Both the position numbers and the translations under genes were made by a program. Below, one piece after another: positions 48,064-58,757 of a stretch of 64,000 bases of DNA; within the stretch, counting starts at the first letter, position 1; every line of letters starts with the position of its first letter. Under the pieces are notes generated by a model. The model was not told the DNA's origin, did not search any database, and saw only the letters and a list, made by a program, of their open reading frames with translations. The DNA is from Chlorops oryzae (lineage: Eukaryota > Arthropoda > Insecta > Diptera > Chloropidae): contig CM035807.1 of NCBI GenBank assembly GCA_020466095.1, positions 110,464,808-110,528,807 on the forward strand, given 5' to 3'.

Positions 48064-48445
48064 GATTTCTATATCTTTCTCTACCTTTCTAAATTCTTTT
48101 CTCTCATTATCTACCATTTTACTGTCTATGTTGCTCTCTACTTCACTCTCTCCTTCTAATACTCTCCTTGAGCTCTTTCTCCATCTCTATCTCTCTCTCT
48201 CCATCTCTCTCTCCATGTCGCTCTCTCTCTCCCTCTCCCTTTCTCTCCCTTTCTCTCTCCCTTTCTCCCATTCTCTCTCCCTCTATTCCTCTCTCCCACT
48301 CTCCCACTCCCCCACTCACCCACTCTCTCACCTGATTTCTCTTTCTTTCTCTACCTTTCTAAATTCTTTTCTCTCATTAACTAACTCTTAACTCTCTATG
48401 TTGCTCTCTACCTGACTCTCTCCTTCTATTACTCTCCTTCGATCT
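47755..48445 (+). repeat. (CT)n tract containing a 270-bp duplication
   Basis: CTCTCTCC-based low-complexity DNA. The non-repetitive phrase CCTGATTTCT..CTACCTTTCTAAATTC occurs at 48061 and again at 48331 with about 110 bases of similar downstream sequence, so part of the tract is a 270-base tandem duplication. All ORFs here are by-products. Confidence 0.9.
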
Positions 48446-50039
48446 CTCTCACTGTCTACATCTCCTTTTTCCTCACATACTTATCCTCTCTCACTCACTT
48501 TTCCCCTCTTTCACTGTCTCTTTCTCTGTTATACTTTCTCTATTTCTCTTTGACTGGATTGCCCACATGTCCATACATATTTAACATAAATAAATGTAAA
48601 AGTTATGTTAACAGTCAATAGCTTCATACGGGAATAATTTTACTATATTTTTCCGCCTTCTAATCACCTAATTTGCGTTCAGGCACATGTTACTACACGT
48701 CTAATTAAAAATTTCTATAGCTTTTAAAGTCACCTTTGATATTCGTACCATGTTTCTGGGAACTTCATGCGAGCAAATCGTCAGCTAAGGACTTTACAAC
48801 AACCTGAAGTAACAGGTTGCTGCGTACCTTTCCAGCTGACCATGTTGGTTGTGAAAAATTCTCAATTATATTAAATCAATTTCATGACATCAAAATTGCA
48901 ACAAAAAAATGTTTGTCCAAATTAAATGTAATTTAAAGAATTAACAAGCTTTGAGTGTTGCTCCAAATTATCGATGCAGTCATTCTGTCCATGAATAATT
49001 GAAATCTTTGACGTGAAACCAACGTCCTTTAACCTTTTATGATGGACGAAGTTTTTTATTAATTGAAAAGAATTCTTTTTTTTTTTGTGAGGTATTACTT
49101 AAACATGAAGAACAGCAACTGATGGTATTTAATTAGTTACCTTTGCGTGATAAAATTTTTTTGAAAAAAGTTGTAAAATGTTTCTGCAGAAACTCACACA
49201 AGGCCCCTTTGACCTTTTACAGCCTTCGGGCAATTTTACTTTCTATTCTACTCGACATTTCTACATAACTATATAATCAAATTTTCTTTCACTCAAATGG
49301 CAAATGCAACTCAATCATAGACGATACAAAACTATTCTTTTGACGTCACTGGAAAATATGAAAGGCCAATGCATCTATTTATATCCTAAAGGACACTAGT
49401 TCAAGATAAATTTTTGCCTTAAACACAAATGCTTTTTCTCGATTAATTCATTAAATTTGTTTTGAAATAAAGAAGAAGCGAATTTCCCATACTTTTGCAA
49501 TATTTTTTGCCTTCTTTAGAATTTCTTGTATTGAATTTTTGACTGCAATCAATTGGAAGAAACCCTTAAATAAGAAATAAGGCCTTAAGAGTTTTTTTCA
49601 GGGGAATGAACTTGGAGACTTTATCGTAACTTTTTATTGTTTTTAAGACATTTTTCTATCGTTCTTTGGGCACATTTCCACTTCATAGTTATTTCGCTTT
49701 ACTAAAAAAAAAAATAATCTTGATTTTGGCAGGAGGAAGGGTGGTTTGAACCACTCAACAACCTCCTTGGCTGTGTCCCTGACTGTCCGCTGACTGCATA
49801 ATTTCCGATCCTGTTTATCCCTTTCTGTACTTTCGTCAATGGGAGTTATTTTTATAAAATATTCCTTAAAAACTCTTCCAAGCCTATGATTTTCGAATGT
49901 CGTGTTTAAATCACTTTTCGAGGCCTTTTAAAATATTTTTAAAATTTGTTATCTAATTTTGAATGACGCAAAACCAAAAGTGGATTTTTATAGAAAAATT
50001 TTTTAAAATATGTTCGATAATATTGGCGCTCTTTTCAAA
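48446..50039. other. Inverted-repeat spacer, right part
   Basis: No gene or element end recognised. Confidence 0.4.
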
Positions 50040-52535
50040 TTGAAATTTCAAAGCAATGCAAAACTGAAGTGAGCTCTGTTAACACACTGTAAGTGTTGTT
50101 GTTGCTGTTATTGTTTTTTGTTTTTGTTGACTTTTTAAGCTAACATAGAACAAGGTATAATGTATGTGGTCAAGATCTCGAATGTCCCAAACACACCGCA
50201 GAGCCACAATTGGAAGCCAATTTTCTTGCATTTATTTCTTCAGCCGAAGTGCATTTTGAGAAAATCCGAAGTGGCTTTTTTGTGGGCTGTTCTCGTTTTC
50301 AAATGCACTTCCACAAAACAAAAAAAGACATGTGTAATGATAGTAGAGACAAAAACTAACATAACGCATAATTTTTCCTCAACGCAAAAAAGAAAAAGAA
50401 AAAAAAAACTGGAACACACTTTGCATAAAGTCGGTTAAAAAGAGCGATTAAGGCCATTTAACGTCGCCTTTTTCGATCTAGTTCGTTGTTTTTCGAGAAT
50501 TCTTTCTTCATCGAAGTGTATTAAATCATCTTTTGTTTCATATTATGCCATTCAGTTTCTTTATGCCTCGAAAGGGAGGCGAAATCGTGAATCCCCCGTT
50601 TAGAGATGGGACGACTGTATCGATTAATCGGTAATTTTATTAAATTATGGCAACAGTGTTGCAGCCAACTTCGATCCACAGGTGTCTTTGATAAAGTCTA
50701 ATCAAGACGCGAAAAGCTTTAAGCTCGCTTTCACTTCGAGCCCTTCGGATCCAATGAGAGCAATTAAAATAGCACAGAAGAAAAAAAGCGAAGCACTCAA
50801 AGAACGAAAAGTCTCGGCAATCATTAGCCCCAACAGCCGCTGCTAAGGTGCCTATTAAATATAATGAACAAAATGACCGTGAAGACCAGAATAAGAACAA
50901 TGAGAGAATTATTCTTGTTCTTGTTCTTGTTCTCATTGTTGTTGTTGTTGTTGTTGTCGTTCTGCGATTATTAAGATTTGGATTTGAGGTCTTTTTATTC
51001 TCGCAGCAGCTGCAAATGCATTCTGGTAATGCCGTCAGAGCTGTCAACAGCACTTCTTGTGCTTCTGTTAATACAAGGTCCACGAAGGGTTAACAGCGGC
51101 AATGACGTCAAAGCACAACAATGAGAGACTTAGGTCCCGACTTCGGAGAATTTTATGTTAATCGAAGAAAATTATGTTAAGGTTTTCCCAACGTTCGGAC
51201 TTTTAAGACCAAACAAAGCCATTGGGGAAGTTTCAAAGTGCATAGAATATGAAAAATTGTGTCCTTTTACTTTGCCAAATCTTAAGTTTTTCTTAAACTT
51301 ACTTATAAGTTCATTTTAAGAAAGTTTTTCGATCTCTTGTGATTAGTAATAAAATTGTGAAGAATAAAAGCGACCGAAATTATTGACAATCAGTAAAAAA
51401 TAAATAATTCAAAAATGAAGATTTTCATTCTCTATTCTCAAATATTAGTTCATTTAAAAATTTATGATAAAATCAAATGAAATGGAGGAGAAAAGTTCCA
51501 TCAACCCAAAAACGTTTGAATGAAATGTAAACAAAAGCAGAGCCATGTTAACTAACAGTGTCCATCATAAGGCTCTCTGCGCTGTTAGCATGCTTCGTCA
51601 AAGGCGTAGTTAGAGTTTCGTTCAAGGGGACAGATACTTCCTTTCAACACCTTTTTTTTTGCTTTTCGAACTTTTTACTCTATTTAATATTACAATTTTG
51701 TTTCAGAAAGCAGCCATCTGCTCATTAATTAATTTCATTCAACCTGTCAGTGAACAAATGAAGGGGCCAAATATATGTATGAATGTTGAAAAGCTCTCAC
51801 AGAAAAGCTCTAACAAATTCGTATTGTTTGCACTTCTATTGAAGCAGTTTGCCTAACGAATAAGGCGCCTGATCCCCTGTCAACGCCACTGTCCTTAACC
51901 ACTTTGACGTTGAGTCACAGCAGCTGTTACTGTAAACACTTACCATTTTGGTTTCTTAGCATGTTCCAGTTTGGCATTTCAGTCACCTGTTTGGGTTCAA
52001 GCGCGTTACTACGTTAGGTCGGAAGAGCGGATAACAAGAAAAGCCTCCGTGACTCCGTGTGCGAACAAGAGAAGAAGGAATTTTTCTTTTGAATTTCAAA
52101 TAATTTGCTTACTTTCCTTAACATTGTGTTAAATATTCTTCTTTTTGTAAAGAATTTCGGTAAAGAGTTTTGTTTTAAGCATTTGAGTTTTTTTTGTTTT
52201 TTGTTTTGTGCGAAAAATTATTTCGGTTTTTCTTTCTAATTTGAGACAAAATTGCATGCCTTAGACGTGTGTGCTGCATAATTTCCGGCTTGGCAATCGC
52301 GGTTTTACGTGTTTATTTCGTGTGCCCATTTCTGTTGGTTAGCTCAGATCTTTTATCTTGCTTCGCGGTCTAAGTTCGTTCTCCCCTTCTTGTGTTCTTT
52401 TCTATTTTTTTTTTTCTATTTTTTCTGTTTGTCTAATGTTTTACTATTCTACTTGAAGCCGCTCTTTTCATGCTGGTCAATTCTCGTTAGCCGCCATTCA
52501 TTGGAGTCTCGAGACTGGAGCTATTTGATGCATGC
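50040..52535 (-). repeat. Large inverted repeat, right arm
   Basis: Reverse complement of 44514-47030. Homology ends sharply at GATGCATGC (52528-52536), opposite GCATGCATC (44514-44522). Inner homology fades at GAAGTGAGCTCTGTTAACAC, opposite 46991-47030. The outer flanks are unrelated and show no target duplication. Confidence 0.95.
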
Positions 52536-52539
52536 GGAG

Positions 52540-52890
52540 AGCCGTATCCAAAAGACCTGGCAGAATTCTGAAACGGATCCTGGTCTCCCGTGGTACCATG
52601 TTTACCTTATAGATTAAGGTGTAAATACAACTTTAATTAGTATAGCTGTACCACACCAACACGAACTGCAGGTCGTATCGTTAACCCTGCTTACATTCCC
52701 CAAAGGGCTCTTGCACTTCTAATTTGACCTCATACCCGAATCATGTATTGGCGGAGATATGGCTAGGGTCCGCGGGTTCGCCAAGCCCGTAAATCATAAA
52801 TGATTCCCCTTGCGGAAATGAAAGAATGTAATTTTTCTACCCTCAATATCTCAAGACCCTTTGAATAACAATGTAATGAGAATAATAGAT
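52540..52890. other. Non-coding stretch
   Basis: More balanced base composition than its surroundings, but stop codons break every frame. Nothing recognised. Confidence 0.4.
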
Positions 52891-52891
52891 T

Positions 52892-53673
52892 CAGGGATGG
52901 ATTAAACATGTGGGGGCCCCTAGTACAGCTGTTAAGTAGGGGCCTGTTATTCTAAAAAAAAAAAGGGGGAAAATTACATATTTGCCCTGGAATAAATTCT
53001 ATACTACTGAAAGGAAAACCACTATTGCTTACTATAGACACGATTCGCTAAAATACTATTGAAAGTTAGCTAATGCTATGTTCAGACGGCAACCTGAATT
53101 AAGTAATTCGGCCCGCATTCGTATTTCACAGCCGAATCACATTGTGAATCACATAGTACGCCATACAAAAATTTGACAAACCGGATTACCTGATCGAACG
53201 TAATTCAGTTTACGATCCGAATTACGATAAAATCAGTGCCTTCCCTAATCTTTATCGGAATTTATCGAAATCGGTAGAAGGATTGAGCAAGAAAAGAAAT
53301 ACTCCCAGCCGGAATTTATTGCATTCATGACATAAGAGATCAATTAGTGCTCTTTCCAATGTCGTTCTTGTAAAAATATCATGAAAACAAGAGCTAGGCT
53401 TCAACGAGACTTCATTATAAAGCAAATTTTCATGTCAAAAGAATTTTTATACTTATATTCGAGACAGTTTCATTATGGTTAAAATTGGTGAAATTTCCGA
53501 CTGGGTTGTTGCTTTTCACGACAAAACTGTCAAATACGAATTACGAATCTCTCATCTGAACGGGTTAATTCGGATTTGTAATTCATGGAGCCAATTACTT
53601 AATTCATAATGCCGTCTGAACATGACATAAGATAAGCCATTTCCTACCTGGTCCTTTCTGTAATCCAGCCCTA
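52892..53673. mobile_element. hAT-like element CAGGGATGGATTA, interrupted
   Basis: The left end CAGGGATGGATTAAAC and the right end TGTAATCCAGCCCTA are inverted. The flanks AATAGATT and ATAGAATT are only loosely alike, so any 8-bp TSD is decayed. Near the left end is GGGGGCCCCTAGTACAGCTG. A second element with its own TIRs lies inside. Confidence 0.5.
53079..53623. mobile_element. Nested TIR element ATGTTCAGACGGCA
   Basis: ATGTTCAGACGGCAACCTGA and its inverted partner TCATAATGCCGTCTGAACAT enclose 545 bases. The pairing continues as TGAATTAAGTAATT / AATTACTTAATTCA. No ORF and no clear target duplication. Confidence 0.7.
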
Positions 53674-53679
53674 GATAGA

Positions 53680-54525
53680 ATTTAATTGCAATAACCAATG
53701 GCCAATGGCCTACTGTACCGTGCGTCTACTCCTCAGAGACGTGCAGAGAGTTCCAGTCTTCAACCACCTCAAATGCTTTTTAATAAAAAAAAAGCTAAGG
53801 AAATTATGAAACATTACGAAAACTTAATGCGTGGCCGCATTTTTAAGTTTTCAAATGCTTTAATTGAATTGAAGTTGCTCTCTAGTGGTCACTTGTCGCA
53901 GCCATGTCGCATATTTATCGTTTTCAGGCTACGGAATTTAGAGCGCAAATTTAATATATTAGTTTTTTTTTTTTAATGCAGTTCATAGACAATTATCATT
54001 GAAATTCATTTTAGCTCATTTAATGAGACGGAATTTTTAGGTTTTTTTTTTAAATCGATAAGTAATTCTTTCAGACCATTTGAGACAAGTGCACAAGATT
54101 ATTGAGCAATGGTTTTTTTTGCAATTTTTTTTTAAACGAATTTACGCCAAAAACATTTTTGATAATAATTCCGAAAGACGATGATTCTCCCATAAATATT
54201 CAATTAGACAAATGTACTTCTAATTGTTGCCAGCTGTTTCAATAATTAAATCTAGCCGATTATTCTCGTTTCTGGCATCTTCGCATTTGATTGCGGTCTC
54301 CGATGTCGTACAAGCAGCGCTCAATTGATTACACTAGTTTACAAATAATTAATTTGTATTTTTTCTGAACACTTCAATTGGCTTTTCTTATGGACTTTGG
54401 GGTTCTAAGCATGAATATTATATTTTTAAAAAATAAAGGTTTTTATATTGATTTTTGAAAAAAACAAATGTTATTTGCAGCTTTTTCGAGCAGAATTCGA
54501 CAAGGCATCAATAGTGTTGAAACAA
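53680..54525. other. Non-coding stretch
   Basis: A 92-codon open frame at 53698-53976 has no recognised domain. T-runs are frequent. Confidence 0.4.
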
Positions 54526-54529
54526 AATG

Positions 54530-55100
54530 AGTAAATACTACTTGATATCGAATACTTTTAGTGGATACTGAGTATATTTTGTACTCAATACTTACCACTA
54601 AGTATTTTCGCGGTATCGATACTTTTTATGTCAGTATTTACTCATTATATTTTCCTTGTATTAGTGCTGCAAATTTGAGGGGTTTTCCCCATTTTGAGGG
54701 ACTTTTTCGATTTCATTTTGAAATGGATTTTTCGTAAGCATTTTCCTAGGAAGGGAAAGAGATTTTTATAAATTATCTAAAGGTTAAACCTGCGCCAAAT
54801 TATTGGCAGCACTGACAAGAAACAGTAATTCAAAAAGAAATGGCAAAGTCTAAGGTCTGGATCCATGTTACGCGCTTGGATTCCACAAGTGCAAAGTGCC
54901 GTATTTGTATTAAAACACTGAAGTATTGTACTACCTGTGTTATGATGTGTAAATACCAATAGTCATAAAAATTTGCTTAATCTTGAGCAATGACTACCTA
55001 ATATCGATACTTTTGGTTCGGTATTTTAGTGGTATCGATACTTGATCTGGATACATTAAATGAGTACTGGTATCGATACTTTCATGGTATCATTTCATGT
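54530..55100. repeat. GGTATCGATACTTTT-rich dispersed repeat
   Basis: GTATCGATACTTTT-like phrases recur at about 54610, 55000, 55032 and 55068 around a middle part. At 54676-54760 the middle matches the TATCGATA repeat family of 7.2 and 20.1 kb (TTTGAGGGGTTTTCCCC, TTTGAGGGACTTTTTCGATT). Probably a diverged third copy. Confidence 0.5.
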
Positions 55101-55114
55101 TTTTTTTTTCATTG

Positions 55115-55595
55115 CTCAAGTTTTGTTAAAAAGCAATTGTGGCCGGTGATACTAAATGGAATTGTCCACATATTTTCGATTTAAAGTACCTATACAGGGT
55201 GTCCCACTTATTCAGGTAAAATACTAAAAAGATAAAATTGATTTTTAAAAGATTGAAAGATGAAAGACTGGCCTTAGACCAGAAAGACTCTTAAGAGATT
55301 TCTGTACGATCTACTGCAACAAAAATAAATCGCATTTGCAGAAATACTTGACTAAAGCTGTTATTGAAATCGACATTAATTGTATCACTTAAGAGAGCAC
55401 AGAAATTCCTTGGAAGAGATTTGTCAATTTAAAATTAATGTCAAAACATTCCACGATAACCCAAAAATATGATTTTTTATTTTTATAAAAACAAAATAAA
55501 AAATATAAATAAACAATAAAAATTTCAAAACAGATGGAAGGTCATTTCATAGTTGTTTTGGAAATTGAAAGCGAACTGATAAGCCATCGGCTTAT
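55115..55595. other. Upstream region of the secreted-peptide gene
   Basis: Contains TACAGGGTGTCCCACTTATTC at 55194-55214, a possible degraded element end, and AT-rich DNA. No further exon seen. Confidence 0.4.
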
Positions 55596-55598
55596 GAT

Positions 55599-55635
55599 TA
55601 TAAAAGCGTTTTCGAAACTAAAAATCAATTCAGTT
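55599..55635 (+). promoter_or_regulatory. TATA box and initiator of the secreted-peptide gene
   Basis: TATAAAA at 55599-55605. The arthropod-type initiator TCAGTT at 55630-55635 places the +1 A at 55632, 33 bases from the first T of the TATA box, which is close to normal spacing. A TATA plus Inr core is common in tissue-specific or inducible fly genes. Confidence 0.75.
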
Positions 55636-55669
55636 TCAGAAATATTCTCAAGATTCAACATTCAATAAG
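55632..55669 (+). other. 5' UTR exon 1 of the secreted-peptide gene
   Basis: Short leader exon ending AATAAG at a GTAAGA donor. The intron at 55670-55730 is 61 bases, T-rich, and ends TTTCATTTCAG. That is the typical size for small dipteran introns. Confidence 0.7.
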
Positions 55670-55752
55670 GTAAGAATATAAAATTTTGATATTTTTGTTT
55701 TTAATTTAATTTCTTTTCATTTCATTTCAGTCCTCAGAGTGCGAAAATCAAA

Positions 55753-55926
55753 ATGAATTTGTGGTTTTTGACAATTTTCTTTGCATTGATTGCTTTGGTG
55801 GCTGGCTCCTGTCCTCGTGGATATAACAGTGAGGCGAACCGATGCGTAGCAAATCGCCCCATTCACGGTGAATGTGAACCTGGAGCAAAGTATGACCCGG
55901 CCATCAACAAATGTGTCCACAGCTAG
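55753..55926 (+). CDS. Small secreted cysteine-rich peptide (57 aa)
   Basis: The ATG at 55753 sits in CAAAATG, the preferred fly start context, 22 bases into exon 2, and the frame closes with TAG after 57 codons. Residues 1-19 form a signal peptide: a hydrophobic core LTIFFALIALVAG, with cleavage likely just before Cys20. The mature part of about 38 residues has Cys20, Cys31, Cys41 and Cys54. It reads as two related halves, each ending Y-(N/D)-x3-N-(R/K)-C-V (Tyr24 to Val32, Tyr47 to Val55), with CPRG and CEPG at their starts, so two disulfides and an internal duplication are plausible. TATA, Inr, a 61-bp 5' UTR intron and AATAAA are all present, so the gene looks intact. Peptides of this build in flies include seminal, immune and inhibitor-like peptides. 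I do not recognise the family and do not assign a function. Confidence 0.88.
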   Translation: MNLWFLTIFFALIALVAGSCPRGYNSEANRCVANRPIHGECEPGAKYDPAINKCVHS

Positions 55927-56012
55927 CAAACTAAGATCAAAGGAATACAGAATGGAAAGCTTTAATCCAAATGCCTTTTAAAAGACCATGGACATTTGAA
56001 TTCAACCGTTAC

Positions 56013-56018
56013 AATAAA
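56013..56018 (+). terminator. Polyadenylation signal AATAAA
   Basis: AATAAA lies 87 bases after the stop codon of the secreted-peptide gene; cleavage would be expected near 56030-56045. Confidence 0.75.
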
Positions 56019-56044
56019 AAATGAATGCTCAAATAACAAAAATT

Positions 56045-56860
56045 TCTCTGTTGAAATATTTCATGTTACAAAATCAATAAGATTGAGGCCATACAATGCT
56101 GTCCAAGCAGATAAAGGATCAAAGAAGTATCAATAAGGGACATTCTTCTACAGCGGTCGAGAGCCTCATTGGATTATCTCATAAAATATACAATTTGATA
56201 GCAATTTGTACGATATTTAGAACCCGACTTTGATCAAATCTAATCTCCAGGTGGATCTGATCATATATTTAAGCACTCCCCACCCAGTGCTAAATGACTC
56301 CAAGTGGAACTCTTCGACGGTCGAACGCACGCTATCGAACACATGCCGCGAATAGTACCGGCCAAAATCATCGGAACCGCGACAATTTTTTTTACATTTC
56401 CTGTCTTACAAGCAATCAGTTGCCATTTATTTCATCTTTCTATCGCAATTAGTTTTTGAGATATAAATTTTTGAAAAAGGGCTTAATAAAATGGGCTTTT
56501 CAATGATATTTCAAGGACACTGGGCAATAGAAACCTAAAAATCGGTTTCTCAAATGTTTTTAATTAGTATCTATCCAAAAATCAAAAAAAAACTTTAAAA
56601 TCCCTTTCAGGGGGCCGACTGCCTTCCTGCCTTGAAAACTTCCAAAAATTTGCAAAAAATCACAAAAAGTGTTATCATAATTTAATAATTTTATCTTGTC
56701 TTTGGACAAAAAACGAAATCGACAATTTCAGAGGAAAAGATAGAACACAAAACAAGATTTTTCGTGCTTAAGCCACGGAGCCACATGAAATCTTAAAGTG
56801 ATCAAAAAAAAAAAAAAAAAAAAACCCAACGAAAAACTTTTATCACAAATATTCGAGCTC
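56045..56860. other. Intergenic between the two small secreted-peptide loci
   Basis: Includes CACCCAGTGCTAAATGACTC at about 56278, a possible relative of the 12.7-kb TIR element, and an A-run at about 56806-56824 just before the next start codon. No other exon seen. Confidence 0.45.
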
Positions 56861-56863
56861 AAA

Positions 56864-57025
56864 ATGTTCGCTTTGCGAGTGCTTTTAGCTTTGCTGGTAA
56901 GTGAACAATTCTGAAAATATTATTGCATAACTACAGGCGGAATTCAAAGTACTTATCTACAGAATTGCAAAACAGATTGTGTTCCTCAATATGGCATAAT
57001 TTTTTTATGCCACATCGTGTCTTAA
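56864..57025 (+). CDS. Putative small secreted peptide, two exons (signal-peptide exon well supported)
   Basis: ATG at 56864 in CAAAATG context encodes MFALRVLLALL and ends exactly at a consensus donor (CTG|GTAAGT, intron from 56897). A hydrophobic start followed directly by a donor is typical of first exons of small secreted fly proteins. The nearest acceptor at normal intron length is ATCTACAG at 56955-56962, giving a 66-base intron and exon 2 from 56963. In phase, exon 2 reads NCKTDCVPQYG and continues to TAA at 57023-57025, for 31 residues in all. Three cysteines (C-x3-C-x9-C) are present. A run of seven T at about 57000-57006 interrupts exon 2, and one base fewer there would give a different, longer tail. 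The gene may therefore be longer, decayed or misread. No TATA or AATAAA is obvious. Function unknown. Confidence 0.4.
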
Positions 57026-57203
57026 AATTTTACAGTAGCTTTATTTTTAAAAAAAATCTCGCATGAGAGAAATATTTTATATGAAAACGGAGCAAATACG
57101 AATTTTTTCATTTTTTTTATTGAATGTCTTCCATAATCACAACTCTACAGAATCTTTATGACAATCGAAAAAATGCAAATTATTTCTAAAAAAAATATTA
57201 TTA

Positions 57204-57453
57204 AAACTATGGTCATGTTTTTCCATAGGAATAAACTATGGTCATGTTTTTCCATAGGAATAAACTGTGGTCATGTTTTTCTATAGGAATAAACTATGGT
57301 CATGTTTTTCTATAGGAATAAACTATGGTCATGTTTTTCTATAGGAATAAACTATGGTCATGTTTTTCCATAGGAATAAACTATGGTCATGTTTTTCCAT
57401 AGGAATAAACTATGGTCATGTTTTTCTATAGGAATAAACTATGTTTTTCCATA
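57204..57453 (+). repeat. 29-bp minisatellite
   Basis: About 8.5 head-to-tail copies of a 29-base unit starting AAACTATGGTCATG. Copies differ mainly at one site (TTTTTCCATAG versus TTTTTCTATAG). The array ends in a truncated unit. Confidence 0.95.
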
Positions 57454-57568
57454 TGCGATGCGGCAGAGATCTTTTCATGGGAACTTTTTAGCGGCAGAGC
57501 TACTGGCAGAGAAACAAATATATGGATCGGTATTTATTTAGATATGTATCGATAAATACACCGATACG

Positions 57569-57785
57569 TCAAAAGTTTGCGTCTTGACCAAATCAGGTCG
57601 TGTCTGAACTAGTTTTCTATAACAAAAGTTTGCATCCAAAATGAGGTGGTGTCTGAACTAGATCTCTATAACAAAGGTTTGCGTCTTCACCAAATCATTT
57701 TGTGTCTGAACTAGATCACTATAACAAAGGTTTGCGTCTTCACCAAATAATTTTGTGTCCGAACTAGATCTCAATAACAAAAGTT
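57569..57785 (+). repeat. Tandem repeat of about 53 bp, four copies
   Basis: Units begin CAAA(A/G)GTTTGCGTCTT and contain TTTTGTGTCTGAACTAGATC followed by TATAA. The third and fourth are nearly identical and the first two diverged. It lies 0.1 kb after the 29-bp array and 70 bases before the DRE-like site. Confidence 0.9.
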
Positions 57786-57856
57786 CGCTATTACAAAGTG
57801 CAACTCTGTCTCTTTTTTTTTCATTACACTGACACTTAGAGATGTGTTGACAAAAC

Positions 57857-57864
57857 TATCGATA
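57857..57864 (+). promoter_or_regulatory. DRE-like site TATCGATA
   Basis: A perfect TATCGATA, the DREF-binding core common in housekeeping promoters of Drosophila, about 0.45 kb upstream of the candidate Cul3 5' UTR exon. The same octamer occurs in interspersed repeats of this window, so its role here is an inference. Confidence 0.35.
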
Positions 57865-57869
57865 GCTCA

Positions 57870-58300
57870 ATATTTGAAAAGAGTAAAATAAATTCAACAG
57901 TAAATTTTGTTTATATTCTCTTTTTGATGCCAATAGTTGGTTTTTCCCCCGTTTATTTTTTCTTCCATCTAAATTAATGCAAACACAGCATATGAGAATG
58001 ATAATATATGCAAGCAACCTCCTCCTTATAAGCGAGAAATGCTTATAATCGAAATAAATTCAATAGGTTAAAGGATGACAATGGCAAAAGTTTCGATGCT
58101 TTACTTATATCTTAAGAGCATAGATCAGAGGAATACAGTGTTGTTGCGATAATGAGAAAAAGCCATCAGACGCAAAAAATAAAGTATCGAGACTCGCGCG
58201 ACTATTATAGTTTGTTTCGATACTATATTGTCCCTCTTCCATCTCTATAGAGTGACTAAAAGAAAATAAAGAATTGAGAATTCTCACTTCGTTCAATTCG
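57870..58300. other. Cul3: Probable Cul3 promoter region
   Basis: TATA-less AT-rich sequence between the tandem repeats and the candidate UTR exon. I cannot fix a transcription start. Confidence 0.35.
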
Positions 58301-58549
58301 TCCTTCTTTTATCACAATTGTTTAATATCATTTAAGAAATTACAGCAACAATTTTAAGTGAAAATGAACACCCAAAAGTGTAAATCAATAACGAAGTGAT
58401 TGCAAGATTCAGTGAAATAGAAAGAAAAGCAACTAAAGCATCAAGAATTACAAAATAAGAAGAGAGGTAAAAATTTTTGTAAAGAAAAATACCAGGAAAA
58501 TCGAATCGAATCGAAATAGAAGAGAACGAAAGGGATAAGTGGAAATAAG
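58301..58549 (+). other. Cul3: Candidate Cul3 5' UTR exon
   Basis: A-rich leader-like sequence without an ORF, ending GGAAATAAG before GTTAGT. The intron 58550-58615 is 66 bases and ends CACTACCACTTTCAG, with a CTAAATCTGAC branch-like sequence. The left limit is arbitrary because no start site is evident. The donor GTTAGT is not the commonest form. Confidence 0.45.
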
Positions 58550-58615
58550 GTTAGTTCATCTTGATATTCCAAAGAAATTCGAAACTTCCTAAATCTGACA
58601 CACTACCACTTTCAG

Positions 58616-58757
58616 TTGCTTCGACAGTACTATCAAAAATTTCCTGGGTTTTGATAGTTGAGACGAAAGCGGAGGATTGTTATTGCGGCGGAAAGGTTGA
58701 ATTTTATTGAGATTTGCTGCTGCCGGAGCTGACAACCATTGCACATTACCGTTCATC
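58616..58757 (+). other. Cul3: Cul3 5' UTR, second part
   Basis: From the TTTCAG acceptor to the ATG. It has in-frame stops and no other ATG that opens a long frame before 58758. Confidence 0.5.

Noticed and set aside
47685..48391. Ser/Leu/Pro-rich and Glu/Arg-rich ORFs
   Set aside because: Products of the CT tract.
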